64,000 nucleotides of DNA from Candidatus Gastranaerophilales bacterium. Lineage in GTDB: Bacteria > Cyanobacteriota > Vampirovibrionia > Gastranaerophilales > Gastranaerophilaceae. Location: NCBI GenBank assembly GCA_910586855.1, contig CAJUJH010000003.1:124001-188000 (forward strand), in the 5' to 3' direction. Below, one piece after another: positions 32,527-43,100 of this stretch; position 1 is the stretch's first letter, and each line of letters begins with the position of its first letter. The notes under the pieces were generated by a model. The model had not been told where the DNA came from, did not search any database, and worked only from the letters and a program-made list of their open reading frames with translations. A program made the position numbers and the translations under genes.

Positions 32527-33300
32527 ATGAAGATAGAACCTGTAAAAATTATTTCAAATTTGCAAACAGCAGTCCAAAAAGGTGTTCCGCAAATACCAGT
32601 CTCAAAACCTGCAGCACAATTAAATGATGCTTGTGAAAAATTGCTGCAGGCGCAAGGTGTATCGGGAAAGGCGCAGCTATTAATACAAAACAGAACGCAG
32701 CCGCATCGCCTGCCTTTATTATTTCTGCCTGAAACCCTTTCTACAAAAGAAGCCCATCAAAAGATATGGGGGTTTCAAAGCTTTATAAAAAGGGATTTAA
32801 AGCCCGAACAAAAAATTATTAAAGATTCATATTCTGTGGCAGATTTACTTGGAAAATTATATACAGCGGATGAAACAGTACACTCACCTGAAGGATACAC
32901 GGACGCCATCCATGATTGCATAAGTATAATTTTAAATAATAAAAAAGATGCCTATATGCTCCATCTTTCCCCCGGAAAGCACAAAAAGCAGACAGATATT
33001 GAACGTATGAAAGATAGAATTTCATCGTTTATTGATGCACTGAGCAAAGATAACCAAAGATGCTCCGCATTCCTCTATGGCGGACAGGAAGGGGTAAGCG
33101 AAAAACTGCACGCAGATATCCTTGAAGCCCTAAAATCAAAAGGCATAAAACCTGATGAAGTATTGTTTGATAAATTTGGCGGCGGTCCCCACAGTATTTA
33201 TTATAATGTAGATAAAGGCATCGTCCTTGATAATTATTCCAGATTTGGTTTAGATGACCTAAAGGCAAATTTTAAACTTGTCAATATTTCACCCGCCTGA
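32527..33300 (+). CDS. Hypothetical protein with CheD-like Cys/His pattern
   Basis: The 257-residue soluble protein starts at ATG 32527 after a good GAGGAG site. A central block reads AIHDCISIILNNKKDAYMLH and is followed, about 45 residues on, by SAFLYGGQEG. A Cys and a His about 15 residues apart before a GG motif recalls the CheD glutamine-deamidase fold, but similarity is weak. The N-terminal 100 residues and the final GGGPHSIYYNVDKG are not recognised. It is monocistronic, with a GTTTAAA/TTTAAAC hairpin (33317-33349) downstream. Confidence 0.4.
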   Translation: MKIEPVKIISNLQTAVQKGVPQIPVSKPAAQLNDACEKLLQAQGVSGKAQLLIQNRTQPHRLPLLFLPETLSTKEAHQKIWGFQSFIKRDLKPEQKIIKDSYSVADLLGKLYTADETVHSPEGYTDAIHDCISIILNNKKDAYMLHLSPGKHKKQTDIERMKDRISSFIDALSKDNQRCSAFLYGGQEGVSEKLHADILEALKSKGIKPDEVLFDKFGGGPHSIYYNVDKGIVLDNYSRFGLDDLKANFKLVNISPA

Positions 33301-33534
33301 AAAAGTTGTATTGACAGAGTTTAAAGGGGCGATTTTTCGCTGTTTTAAACCAAAACTCAATCTTAAGATCTAGATAATTTTATCCACCCCAAATACCTTA
33401 AAATTCAATCCCTGTATTGATGATGGGCTCCTCCTTATAGGGTATTATTCAAGTGTAATCAGTCAAATGTATTACATTATTCATACTAAAAGACAAATAA
33501 AAAGTATTTAAAAATATAAAAAGCGGAGGATAAA

Positions 33535-34245
33535 ATGAGAAGAGCTGAGTTTTTAAGAAAGACAAAAGTACTTGTGGTAGATGATAATTATGACCATGCT
33601 TCAGGGATTAGAGAATTAATCAACCTTGAAAATGATTATGAAGTAATTGCAAATGCCGGAAATGTAAATGTTGCACTTTCTTTAATTAAAAAATATCAGC
33701 CTGATATTGTTTTAATGGATATGAACATGCCTGATATTGACGGCATTACAGCAATCTCAGAAATTGAAAAATTAAACCTGACAACAAAAGTAATAGCACT
33801 TACAGGTTATGATGATGCTGATTTAATCTTCAGAGCAATGAAAATAGGAGCAAGAGGATATATCTTAAAAACTATGGCATCTGCTCAATTAATCCATGCG
33901 CTTGATGAAGTAAGCCAAGGAAAAATCTATCTTCCAAACGTTTTATGCTCTAAGTTCTTTGAATATTTCCAAAACTTTGAAAAGAATGAAAAATTAAATG
34001 CAAAAGAAGACGAAGAAAACCTTCTAAACTACTTAACAAACAGAGAAGAAGAAGTATTAGGATTATTAACCCAAGGGGTAACATATAAAGGGGTTGCAAA
34101 AAAATTATTTATCTCTGAAACTACTGTTAAAACCCACGTTAATAATATTTTCCAAAAATTACAGGTTAATGACAGAACACAAGCTGTTTTATACGCAATT
34201 AAAAAAGGTTTTATGACCAGAAACAACATAAAAATTGCAGTGTAA
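33535..34245 (+). CDS. NarL/FixJ-family response regulator
   Basis: The 236-residue protein has a receiver domain (acid pair D16/D17, phospho-acceptor D62 in LMDMNMPD, T90, K112) joined by a charged linker to a LuxR-type HTH (LTNREEEVLGLLTQG to TTVKTHVNNIFQKL). It is 23 nt upstream of a histidine kinase gene, its likely partner. Shine-Dalgarno GCGGAGG is present. Confidence 0.93.
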   Translation: MRRAEFLRKTKVLVVDDNYDHASGIRELINLENDYEVIANAGNVNVALSLIKKYQPDIVLMDMNMPDIDGITAISEIEKLNLTTKVIALTGYDDADLIFRAMKIGARGYILKTMASAQLIHALDEVSQGKIYLPNVLCSKFFEYFQNFEKNEKLNAKEDEENLLNYLTNREEEVLGLLTQGVTYKGVAKKLFISETTVKTHVNNIFQKLQVNDRTQAVLYAIKKGFMTRNNIKIAV

Positions 34246-34268
34246 ACCTTTTAAAACAGGAAAACAAT

Positions 34269-35489
34269 ATGTCTAAATTCTATCAAAATTTAAAAAACTT
34301 TATATTAATTGAAGACAGGCTGAACACCAGCCTGTTTTCCAAAAAGAGCATAATTTCAATAATAAGATGTATATTAGAACCTCTTGCAGCAGAAAATGTG
34401 CCATCGGTTATTATTCACAGACTAAAAAATACCGAAAATCTTGATAGTATTGTAAAAAGACTTGAATACTCAAGAAATATTGAGATGTACAATTTTTTAG
34501 ACCCTGATATTGTTCTAAAAGATGATTTAATTGAACTTGAATTTATTCTTTTAACATCATCCAGATACAATGCTGTATTTATGTGGGATTATTCAGATGA
34601 TGAAAAGAAAGAAAATTCATATGTTTATATGAAATTAAACTCAAAAAATGTAAATCATATCTTTGAAATTTTATCAAACAATATGAAGGTTGACCTAAAG
34701 GAAAAATTTTATTCATTTAAGCCTGAAAGACGTGAAAATGAGCTTTTAAACCATTGCATTTCAAATATTGTAAAAAATCTAAACGAAGCAAACAACGAAA
34801 ATGAATTTAATAATAATGCGCTAAATTTTGAGCCTAAAGATGAGTGTAAAAAATTAAAAGAGCAAATACGCCACACAAGCCATGAAATAAGAAATCAGCT
34901 AAGTGTTTTAGATATTTATTCAAAAATTTTAGAAAAGAAATTTAACGACGATAAAACTTCATCTTTAATTAGAAAATCCATTTCTTTAATCAATATGGAA
35001 TTAAATGAACTTAAACAATTTGACAATCTTCAATTAAAAGAAACTTCCGTTGAAGATATTATCCCTGTTTCAATCCAAATGTTTGAAGAAATTGTGAAAC
35101 AAAACAATAATAAAATAATTTTTATAAATTCTACCCTTGATGGCGATAAAAGAAAAGTCTTACTAGATGAAGAAAAGTTTTTGGCTGTTTTAAACAATGT
35201 AATTAAAAATGCCAACCAATTCACACAAAATGATGAAATCATTATAGAGCTTTCAAAAGATAAAAATTACGTTAAAATCTCAGTTCAAAACCACGGAGAA
35301 CCCATTGAAGACAGCGTTAAAAATAAAATCTTTAAAGACGGTTTTACAACACGCGAAAACGGTTTTGGAATAGGGTTAAGCGTTTCAAAAAAATATTTAG
35401 CAGAACAATTGGGGTCAATTGAATTAACTTGCTCTGATGAAGAAAAAACAGAATTTTTAATTACACTACCCTTGATGGATGTTATTTAG
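34269..35489 (+). CDS. Soluble histidine kinase
   Basis: The 406-residue protein has no TM segment. An N-terminal sensor-like region of about 190 residues (no recognised fold) is followed by an H-box, HTSHEIRNQLSVL, with His205, then the HATPase: N-box NVIKNANQF and G-box FGIGLSVSKKYL. It phosphorylates the NarL-type regulator encoded just upstream. Cytoplasmic location suggests an internal signal. Confidence 0.9.
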   Translation: MSKFYQNLKNFILIEDRLNTSLFSKKSIISIIRCILEPLAAENVPSVIIHRLKNTENLDSIVKRLEYSRNIEMYNFLDPDIVLKDDLIELEFILLTSSRYNAVFMWDYSDDEKKENSYVYMKLNSKNVNHIFEILSNNMKVDLKEKFYSFKPERRENELLNHCISNIVKNLNEANNENEFNNNALNFEPKDECKKLKEQIRHTSHEIRNQLSVLDIYSKILEKKFNDDKTSSLIRKSISLINMELNELKQFDNLQLKETSVEDIIPVSIQMFEEIVKQNNNKIIFINSTLDGDKRKVLLDEEKFLAVLNNVIKNANQFTQNDEIIIELSKDKNYVKISVQNHGEPIEDSVKNKIFKDGFTTRENGFGIGLSVSKKYLAEQLGSIELTCSDEEKTEFLITLPLMDVI

Positions 35490-35544
35490 TTTATATTTAT
35501 TGAATTATATTTAGTACATTGAGAATTGAATAAATAAAGATACA

Positions 35545-35722
35545 GGCTAAAGATTTTAACCCGACATTTCAACTGACTTTAAAAGAAAGAAAGTCGCAAT
35601 GTTAGTTGAAATCAGCGAAAAAGAGCTAATACTGTTAATTGTACTAGCTCTTACACTAAAAGCTCTATTAAACTAGGGCTGCAGGTGTGGGTGTATTCGC
35701 CACCCATGCCTGTATTTTTATT
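35545..35722 (+). ncRNA. Candidate small RNA with three stem-loops
   Basis: Between the kinase gene and rpsA, hairpin A is ATTTCAACT/AGTTGAAAT (35566-35574 / 35604-35612) with an inner GACTTT/AAAGTC. Hairpin B is AAGAGCTA/TAGCTCTT (35621-35628 / 35645-35652). The third is a 12-bp terminator (35682-35712). There is no coding frame. The 5' end is not defined; a structured 3' UTR of the kinase mRNA is the alternative. Confidence 0.45.
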
Positions 35723-35724
35723 TT
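35682..35724 (+). terminator. Intrinsic terminator after the kinase gene
   Basis: CAGGTGTGGGTG (35682-35693) pairs with CACCCATGCCTG (35701-35712) with two G-U pairs, followed by TATTTTTATTTT. Confidence 0.85.
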
Positions 35725-35763
35725 AACCCATTTCCAACATTTTTCAACATGCAGATAAAAGTT

Positions 35764-36831
35764 TTATTTACCTGCATCTTCAAGGTTTGTGCTTAATGAA
35801 ATCCTCTTATCATCAGGGTTAAATTTCAATATAACAGTATCTATCTCATCGCCAACATCTAAAATAACACCATGTTCATTTTGATACTGTAATAATTCAC
35901 CTTGCGGCAAAAGCGCTTCAACACAAGGATATACTTCAACAAATGCACCAAAATGTTTAATTCTTGTAATTTTACCCTTAACAATAGCGCCTTCTTGAAT
36001 TTTGCCTTTAGCTTCAATCCAAGGGTCCGGTTCAAGATTCTTTAAGCTCAAAGATACTCTTTGTTTATCAAAATCTATACCTATAATTTCAATATTTATC
36101 TTCTCGCCTACTTTTAGGATATCATTTGGATGGTCAACCCATTTCCAGCTGATTTGAGATAACGGCAATAACCCATCTACTCCGCCGATATCAATAAATG
36201 CGCCAAAATCTGCAATTCTTACAACTTCACCTTTTACAACCTGACCAACTTCAAGCTGTCCGAATACATCTTTTTTAATATCTTCAATAGAATCAGCATA
36301 AACTTTTCTGTTTGAAAGAATAAAATTATTTTGCGAAACATCAATGCTCAAAATCTTTAGTTCTATCTTTTGACCAATAATATTTTCAACTTCTTTTGCT
36401 CTTAGATGGGAAGACGGCACAAAACCGCGAACACCCATGACTTCAACAAGCACACCGCCCTTAACAGACTGCACCACAGTTCCTTCAATAACTTTATCAG
36501 CCTCTTTAATTTCTTCTAATTGTTTCCAGCTGTATGCGCTTGCTACTTTTTTATATGAAACTGTAAAGCGCCCGTCTTCATCTTCTTCTCTTATGATTAA
36601 AAATTCATAAGCTTCATCTTTTTTTAGAATATCCTCAATGTTGTCCTCTTTATTAAGCTTTGCTTCTCTTTCAGGGCAAATTGCATTTGTTTTGGCACCA
36701 ATATCTACAATGGCACCTTCTGAATCAAAACCGCAAACAGTTCCTTGAACTAAATCACCCTTCTGAAATTTATACTCATACTGACTTAATAGCTGCGCAT
36801 ATTCAGCATCGCTTAACTCATTAGACAACAT
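35764..36831 (-). CDS. rpsA: 30S ribosomal protein S1
   Basis: The product has 355 residues from ATG 36831 (MLSNELSDAEY), chosen because AAGGAG lies 10 nt upstream. The frame extends 8 codons further without a site. Four S1 OB-fold repeats are visible (KGDLVQGTVCGFDSEGAIVDIG, ADKVIEGTVVQSVKGGVLVE, VGQVVKGEVVRIADFGAFID, EGAIVKGKITRIKHFGAFVE starts). It binds mRNA and promotes initiation. The four-domain length is typical of Cyanobacteria and Gram-positives, not the six-domain proteobacterial form. Confidence 0.92.
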   Translation of the reverse strand: MLSNELSDAEYAQLLSQYEYKFQKGDLVQGTVCGFDSEGAIVDIGAKTNAICPEREAKLNKEDNIEDILKKDEAYEFLIIREEDEDGRFTVSYKKVASAYSWKQLEEIKEADKVIEGTVVQSVKGGVLVEVMGVRGFVPSSHLRAKEVENIIGQKIELKILSIDVSQNNFILSNRKVYADSIEDIKKDVFGQLEVGQVVKGEVVRIADFGAFIDIGGVDGLLPLSQISWKWVDHPNDILKVGEKINIEIIGIDFDKQRVSLSLKNLEPDPWIEAKGKIQEGAIVKGKITRIKHFGAFVEVYPCVEALLPQGELLQYQNEHGVILDVGDEIDTVILKFNPDDKRISLSTNLEDAGK

Positions 36832-36989
36832 TAAAAAGATACTCCTTTTTATCAAACCTAAACCATTATTAAGATTATTATAACAAAAATTTATAAAATT
36901 TAAGAAAATATGTTAAAGTTTGACTTTACACATCTTAACATTGTATAATAAATTTATCGCTGAATTTAGTTTATAAGAAAACGTTAGTT

Positions 36990-37907
36990 ATGGAATTAAA
37001 ACAAAAAGTATCAACTACTGGTCTTAGGATATTATCTGTATTAGATATATTACTAAAAGGACCCGCTTCAAAAAATGAAATTTCAGACAGCCTTGTCAAA
37101 ATTCCCTGGATAAAAAATATAACAAAAGAAACAATAGGGCTTGATATAAATACGCTGAAATCTGCAGGCTTTGAAATTGAAAACATGGGAAAAGCAGCCA
37201 ATTACCGCTACAAAATCAATTGGAGCCCGATAAAATTCAAATTAACAAAAAAAGAGCTCTCCGTTTTATGTAATCTAAAAAATGCAGTAATAGAACTGTC
37301 AGAGCCTTACTATATAATAAAACTTTATCGGTTGTTTGAAAAAATAACACAATTTATTGAAGATGATGATAATATAAATGAGCTTATGAACTTTCAATAT
37401 TTTCTAAATGTTGATTTTACCCTTCTAAATGAGCTTTATACCCTGATTAAAAGAAAAAAAGAGGTGAAATTATTATACAACTCACCTGATTTTGGACATA
37501 AAGAAATTTTAATTAAATTAAAAGAAATTAAATACAACAATTCAAAACTATATCTGACAGGATACAGCCCAAATTATCCAAACGTCGCAGTTTTGAGGGT
37601 GGATAATATTATCCAAGTTTTAAAAATATTAAAACCAAAAGAAAAAACCATAAAACCAAAAATGAACACTGTCGTTTATAAAATAAAAGCAGATGCAAAA
37701 AATAAAACCAACTTAATGGATGAAGAAAAAGTCATTTCCCAGAATAATAACTTCATAAAAATAGAATTAAAGTCCGATAATGATTTTATGATAATTCAAA
37801 GACTTTTAAATTTCGGCAGTGATTTAGTTTATATAAAAAATAAAGACATAGAAGAAAAATATATATCCAAATTAAGCGCAATAAAAGAAATTTATAAAGG
37901 GGAATAA
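36990..37907 (+). CDS. WYL-type transcriptional regulator (paralogue 1)
   Basis: The 305-residue protein has an N-terminal winged helix (LRILSVLDILLKGPASKNEI), a middle helical dimer region, and a C-terminal WYL-like ligand module (KKEVKLLYNSPDFG..., LYLTGYSPNYPNVAVLRVDNI). WYL proteins sense nucleotides or other ligands and regulate DNA-related genes. It is followed 1 nt later by a paralogue, so the pair probably functions as a heteromer, a pattern known from PafBC. Confidence 0.75.
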   Translation: MELKQKVSTTGLRILSVLDILLKGPASKNEISDSLVKIPWIKNITKETIGLDINTLKSAGFEIENMGKAANYRYKINWSPIKFKLTKKELSVLCNLKNAVIELSEPYYIIKLYRLFEKITQFIEDDDNINELMNFQYFLNVDFTLLNELYTLIKRKKEVKLLYNSPDFGHKEILIKLKEIKYNNSKLYLTGYSPNYPNVAVLRVDNIIQVLKILKPKEKTIKPKMNTVVYKIKADAKNKTNLMDEEKVISQNNNFIKIELKSDNDFMIIQRLLNFGSDLVYIKNKDIEEKYISKLSAIKEIYKGE

Positions 37908-37908
37908 A

Positions 37909-38808
37909 ATGAAAACCAAAAATTTATCCACACCTTTAAAAATAATCAAAATTTTAAAACTTATGACTGAAAAACCTGTAGCCTTAGAGGAAATTATGTC
38001 ATTTCTTGAAGAAGATAACAGTTTTGTAAATAAAGAAACAATCTCAAAATATTTTGCCACATTAAGAAATGCCGGATGTGACATTCAAAAAAGAAAAAAT
38101 AAATTCTACATAAAATATCCTGTCTTAAATTTCACAAATACTGAACTCAGTACTCTTTCAATCCTTCAAAAAACAGCCTCTAATCTTTGCTCAAAAAAGG
38201 ATAATGACGAATTTTTGAAGTTTATAGACAAGCTTTTTACTCTTGTTGATAAAACAGAAGTTAATTATTATAAAAATATTTTACAAAATTCAGAAAACAA
38301 AAGCCTTATAGATAAAGAATTAACCAATAGATTCAAAGACAAAATTGAAACCATATCCCAATTTATGGGAGCATCTGCCCAAAAAATAAAGATAACATAC
38401 CAAGAAAAAATTTATAATATAATTCCATTAAAATTTCATTATTTTAAACACTCTATCTGTCTTTTTGGATATGACTGTCTGAATAAAGTAAACAAAAATT
38501 TTTCTTTAAGTCATATTTCAGATATCAAACAAACACCAATACTGGCTCAAAATATGGATTTCAGCCTATCTACCACTTTTAAAATAAAGGGAAGATTGAA
38601 AAACGGATATCTTTTAAAAGAAGGGGAAATTCTCTCCTCATATGATGATTACGCAATTGTTACAAATAAAAATGAGGATAAAGAAGTATTGTTCAAAAGG
38701 TTATTAAAATATGGCACCTATTGCGAAGTTTTATACCCTAAAAGCGACAGAGAAAAATTTATAAATTTGGTTGAAAACCTTATTTCAAGACATACCCAAA
38801 ATGCCTAA
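37909..38808 (+). CDS. WYL-type transcriptional regulator (paralogue 2)
   Basis: The 299-residue protein has the same layout as its neighbour: winged helix (LKIIKILKLMTEKPVALEEI), ELSTLSILQKTASNL helical region, and a WYL-like core (KIKITYQEKIYNIIPLKFHY, ICLFGYDCLNKV). The Shine-Dalgarno AAAGGGG overlaps the 3' end of paralogue 1, so translation is coupled. A PafBC-like heterodimer is an inference. Confidence 0.75.
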   Translation: MKTKNLSTPLKIIKILKLMTEKPVALEEIMSFLEEDNSFVNKETISKYFATLRNAGCDIQKRKNKFYIKYPVLNFTNTELSTLSILQKTASNLCSKKDNDEFLKFIDKLFTLVDKTEVNYYKNILQNSENKSLIDKELTNRFKDKIETISQFMGASAQKIKITYQEKIYNIIPLKFHYFKHSICLFGYDCLNKVNKNFSLSHISDIKQTPILAQNMDFSLSTTFKIKGRLKNGYLLKEGEILSSYDDYAIVTNKNEDKEVLFKRLLKYGTYCEVLYPKSDREKFINLVENLISRHTQNA

Positions 38809-38811
38809 AAA

Positions 38812-39549
38812 TTAGAACATGCCAAGTTTTTTATTTAATTTTAAAATACTGTTTCTAATCTCTAAATCATTCGGGCTTACAACATATGCCATTTGATAAT
38901 AGCTTAAAGCAAGGTCCTCTTTACCGTATATTTCAAGCATCTTTGCGATATTAAAATAAGCATCGGTGCAATACGGGTTAATTTGAAGCGTTGCAAGATA
39001 TTCTCTTGCAGCCTCTTTAAAATTACCAAGCATTCTTAAAATATCTGCTTTTAAAAAATGCCCCAAAGCATAATTATTATTGAATTTTAATGCTTTATCT
39101 ATCTGACTTATAGCCTCATCATATTTTTCTTCTTTTTTTAATTTGATTGCATAGGCATAAATGTATTCTGGTCTATTTGGATATTTTTTAACCAATTTTT
39201 CAATATCTAAAGAAGCATCATCAAAATCTACTTCACCATTATTTGAAAAAGAAATATTATAAACGCTTGGAGCAATATTATTTCCCAAAGTCATATGATT
39301 TTTATTTCTTTTTTTCAAAAATACTTCAGAGCTTGAGAGCATATTAATGGGTTTAAATTTTACAAAATATCCAAGGTCAGAATATTCAATGTTTGGGATT
39401 CCTACAAAATCAAACGATGATTTATATATGACATTATCATTTATATCTTTTACATAATCGTATGAAATGCCGGCACTCATCTGGACAGCATTAGCACTAT
39501 TTATTGTAAATAAAACAATTAGCAACAATATAATATTTTGAATTTTCAT
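38812..39549 (-). CDS. Exported TPR-repeat protein
   Basis: The 245-residue protein has a signal peptide (MKIQNIILLLIVLFTINSANA), a beta-rich segment, then three to four tetratricopeptide repeats: PEYIYAYAIKLKKEEKYDEA, NNYALGHFLKADILRMLGNF, NPYCTDAYFNIAKMLEIYGK. It is likely a periplasmic scaffold. Its ATG abuts the stop of the HD gene upstream (1-nt overlap), suggesting an operon with the CheA cluster. Confidence 0.75.
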   Translation of the reverse strand: MKIQNIILLLIVLFTINSANAVQMSAGISYDYVKDINDNVIYKSSFDFVGIPNIEYSDLGYFVKFKPINMLSSSEVFLKKRNKNHMTLGNNIAPSVYNISFSNNGEVDFDDASLDIEKLVKKYPNRPEYIYAYAIKLKKEEKYDEAISQIDKALKFNNNYALGHFLKADILRMLGNFKEAAREYLATLQINPYCTDAYFNIAKMLEIYGKEDLALSYYQMAYVVSPNDLEIRNSILKLNKKLGMF

Positions 39550-40151
39550 TAATTAAATTGAACCTTTATATCCAATGTTTTTTCAAGAAGCTCTTTTTTC
39601 TTATCCAAAAGTTCCTTAAACCCGATATTTAACATTATATTTACGCTTAAAATTAATGTCAAAATTCTTGAATTTTCATCAAATTTAAGTTCAAAATCAT
39701 CAACCATATTAAAATGATTATAGTCTAAAGCATCTGCAAGCCTTACTATCCCAGAAAAAACATCGACTTTTCTTTGCAAATTATTGTTAAGCATTTTGTA
39801 ATATTTATGCTTATTAATATCGGGATGCGCTCTTCTATGGTATCTGACAATATTTGCAACAACAAGGTTGGATTCTTCATCCAGTCCTGAAATTTTATTA
39901 TCTATAATTAAATCCCGCCCGATTTTATGATGACCCTTATCCATTTTTTTTTCAAAAACAACACCTATATCATGCAATAAAGCCCCGTATTCAAGCAGTT
40001 TTATATCTTCTTTATTTTCAAATTGATTCAAATTAGGAAAAAAATTTTTTAATTTATAAAACATTCTGAGACTTAATCTTGCAACAAGTTTTGAATGGTC
40101 AATTAAAGAATCCTGCCATAAATAATTTTTCATAAAATCCTTTAATTCCAT
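39549..40151 (-). CDS. HD-domain phosphohydrolase (Ppx/GppA C-terminal-like)
   Basis: The 200-residue protein is a stand-alone HD domain: His in LIDHSKLVARLS, the HD pair in GALLHDIGVVFEKK, GHHKIGRDLI, and RYHRRAHP, then VRLADALDYN. The order matches the C-terminal domain of Ppx/GppA enzymes, but the ASKHA phosphatase half is missing. It may act on a phospho-nucleotide. It lies 25 nt downstream of the hybrid cheA gene. Confidence 0.75.
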   Translation of the reverse strand: MELKDFMKNYLWQDSLIDHSKLVARLSLRMFYKLKNFFPNLNQFENKEDIKLLEYGALLHDIGVVFEKKMDKGHHKIGRDLIIDNKISGLDEESNLVVANIVRYHRRAHPDINKHKYYKMLNNNLQRKVDVFSGIVRLADALDYNHFNMVDDFELKFDENSRILTLILSVNIMLNIGFKELLDKKKELLEKTLDIKVQFN

Positions 40152-40176
40152 TTTTTAATAAACCTTTTAATACTAC

Positions 40177-43100
40177 CTATTTCTCGCCAAGATATTTATT
40201 TATCAATGATAAGAATTTTCTCTGTTCAAAATCATCTTTTCGTATAAAATCCTGAACATCAACATCTGCATATATTTTATTTGTAATATGTTCTTTTACA
40301 GATGTTAATACAATAACAGGAGTGCTTGCATATTTCTTCTGCTTACGAAGTTCTTTAACAAATTCCATGCCGGATAAATGAGGCATTTCATGGTCTGTTA
40401 CAATTAAATCAAAAATATCATTTTCAAGAAGTTTAAGTGCTTCTTTTGGATTGCCGCAAACTTCAACCTGATAGCCGCAGTTCATCAATATACTTTTTTG
40501 CAAAGTTCTGGTTGTTAAAGAATCATCTAAAACAAATATCTTCTTTTTAGCGTTAGCCTCAAGCGCCCGCACTCTGGTAGATGGGATAATATTTGTGCTT
40601 GCTTTCCTTGAAAGCGTTGTGTTTAGAATATCTGTCATATTTAATATTAAACACATTTCACCTGATGCCAAGGTTGTTATTCCGGCAATATTTTTTACCC
40701 TAAATAACGGAGGAGAGAGTTTTTTATGAAGTATTTCCTGGTCTCCGATTAATTTTTCAATAATAATCCCGAGTCTTGAATTTTCAGATTCAACAATAAC
40801 AAGCGTATATTTTTCGGTTTCTCTGGGCTTATTTTCAAGTTCAAGAATTTGAGATAATGTGTAAACCTGAATTACTTCACCATTGTGTATATAGTGATTT
40901 TTACCATCTCTTATAAATACATCATTAGGGTCAATCCTTAAAACTGTTTGAATAGATGAAGCGGGAAGTGCGTATAATTGCCCCTGTTCCATAATAATAA
41001 ATGTACGCAAAGTTGCCATTGTTGTGGGTAATTCCATAGTAACAAGGGTTCCTTTGTTTAATTCTGAATATACATCAATTCTGCCGTTTAACTGTGAAAT
41101 TTTTGTATGAACAATGTCAAGCCCTAAACCACGTCCTGAAAGCTCTGTAACCGTATCCCCGGTTGAAAACCCCGGATAAAATATTAGATTTACAACCTGT
41201 TCTTCAGGAAGATTATCTATCTCAGCTTGAGTAAATAATCCTTTTTCAACAGCCCTCTGTTTAATCTTTTCTACATCAATTCCTTTGCCGTCATCTTTTA
41301 CATTGATAATAATTTTGCTTTCTTTTTGAATAGCCTGAATTTCAATGCTTCCAACTCTGTTTTTTCCAAGCCTTTCCCTCTCATCAGGCTTTTCTATACC
41401 ATGGTCAATAGAATTTCTTATAATATGCATTATAGGAATTTTAATATCTTCAATAATCTTTTTATCGGCAGAAACATCAGCACCCTCTATTTTAAAATCG
41501 ATTTCCTTACCCTTATCTTTTGCAATATTGTGCACCATTCTTGGGAAAAGACCAAACACTGTTGATAATGGTAAAATACGCATATTTTTTACCATTGATT
41601 CAAGTTCATCTGATGTAGAGTATAATTTTGAGTTATTCTCCTGCAATTGCTTCATCAAAGTATCAATACTTGTCATAAGAGCATTCATTTTCTCAAAATT
41701 AGCATTATGAAGCGAAATAAGCTGTTTATTATATCCTATAAAAGACTGCATGTTTCGTAAAGCTTCATCCCCGCCTTGATTTACAAGGTGTTTTTTATCA
41801 AAAAATTTCATATAATAGCCGATTTTATGATAATTTTTCTGCCAATCTACAAAATCATTTTGAATATTCTTTGCCAAAGATAAAAGCTCTCTGGTTTTAA
41901 TCCTTGTAACAATCAAGTCTCCAATTTGATTAACAAGCTGGTCTAATTTACCTGAATCTACCCTTAGTGTTTTAATTGCAGTGGTATCAAAATTTACAAG
42001 CCAATCATTAGAGCTCAACTGCTGCATTTTGATTTTTGTCTTGCTCTTTTTATTTTGAATTGCAGGCTTACTATTTAGGGAAAACTGCACCATCTGTTCA
42101 ATAATTGCAGCCTTTTGGTCCAAAAGTTCAATATCATCTGAAATATCTTTAAAAGAATTTTTTGATGAGTTTTTTTCAATGATTTTTCCTGCAGTTTCAA
42201 CAATTTCTTTTATAATTCCGATTGTATCTTTATCAAACGGAGCATTATTGTTTTCATATATTGCAATAATTTTTAATACGGTAACAAATATTTTTTTGAA
42301 GTTTTCTTCTTCAATCCTTGAAATTGTTTCATTTATGAGACTTTTTATTTCAGCTAAATTAATTTTATTCTCTAAAAGCGTCGGAACTTTTTTTGTAATA
42401 TTTTTTATTAATTCTAAAAGTTCAGCATCTTTTAATTTATTAATAGGGGTGGTTTCCTTGGGTTCTTCGTTTTTAAAAGCCCTTGGCTCCTCTGACACTA
42501 ATTTATATGCATTTTCGTAATAATTCTTTACCTTAATGTCTTCATTTTTACAAATTTCATTAAAATATTGAACAATCTCATTAATCTGAAGATTCAAATC
42601 AATAATAAGGGGGTTTTTTGCACTATACTCATCCTTTGTTTTCCCGGATATAATTTCATCAGCAATTTCCATTATTTTGCGTGAAATTTTATCCATATCA
42701 TTTAAACCAATTTCAAAAAGTATATCTGATAACTTTTTAATAATAGGTTTTAAATCTGAAATCTGGCTAAAATCATTTTCCTGAGCACATTTAGAATATA
42801 TGAATATTATACCTGTTAAACAATCTTCAATATCGTTAATATTTCTTAATATATTCTTTTTTATCTCTGAAAATTTAACTGATTCTTTTTCAGGACTTTG
42901 AACAGATACAACGTCTTCGCTATTTCCTTCAGCAATTTTCACAAGCCTGTCTATATAAATATCAACTTCATCTGTTACATATTCATTCTTTTGTTCAAAA
43001 GTTTTTTCAATTAGACCTGAAATAAAAGATAAGGCTGATGAAATTGTATCTGTTATATAGCTGTCAGGTACAAGCTTTTCATCCTTTACAAGCCCTAAAA

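Noticed and set aside
35490..35763. tmRNA, SRP RNA or RNase P RNA
   Set aside because: No tRNA-like ends, no SRP tetraloop domain and no P4-type conserved segments. The region is too short for RNase P RNA.
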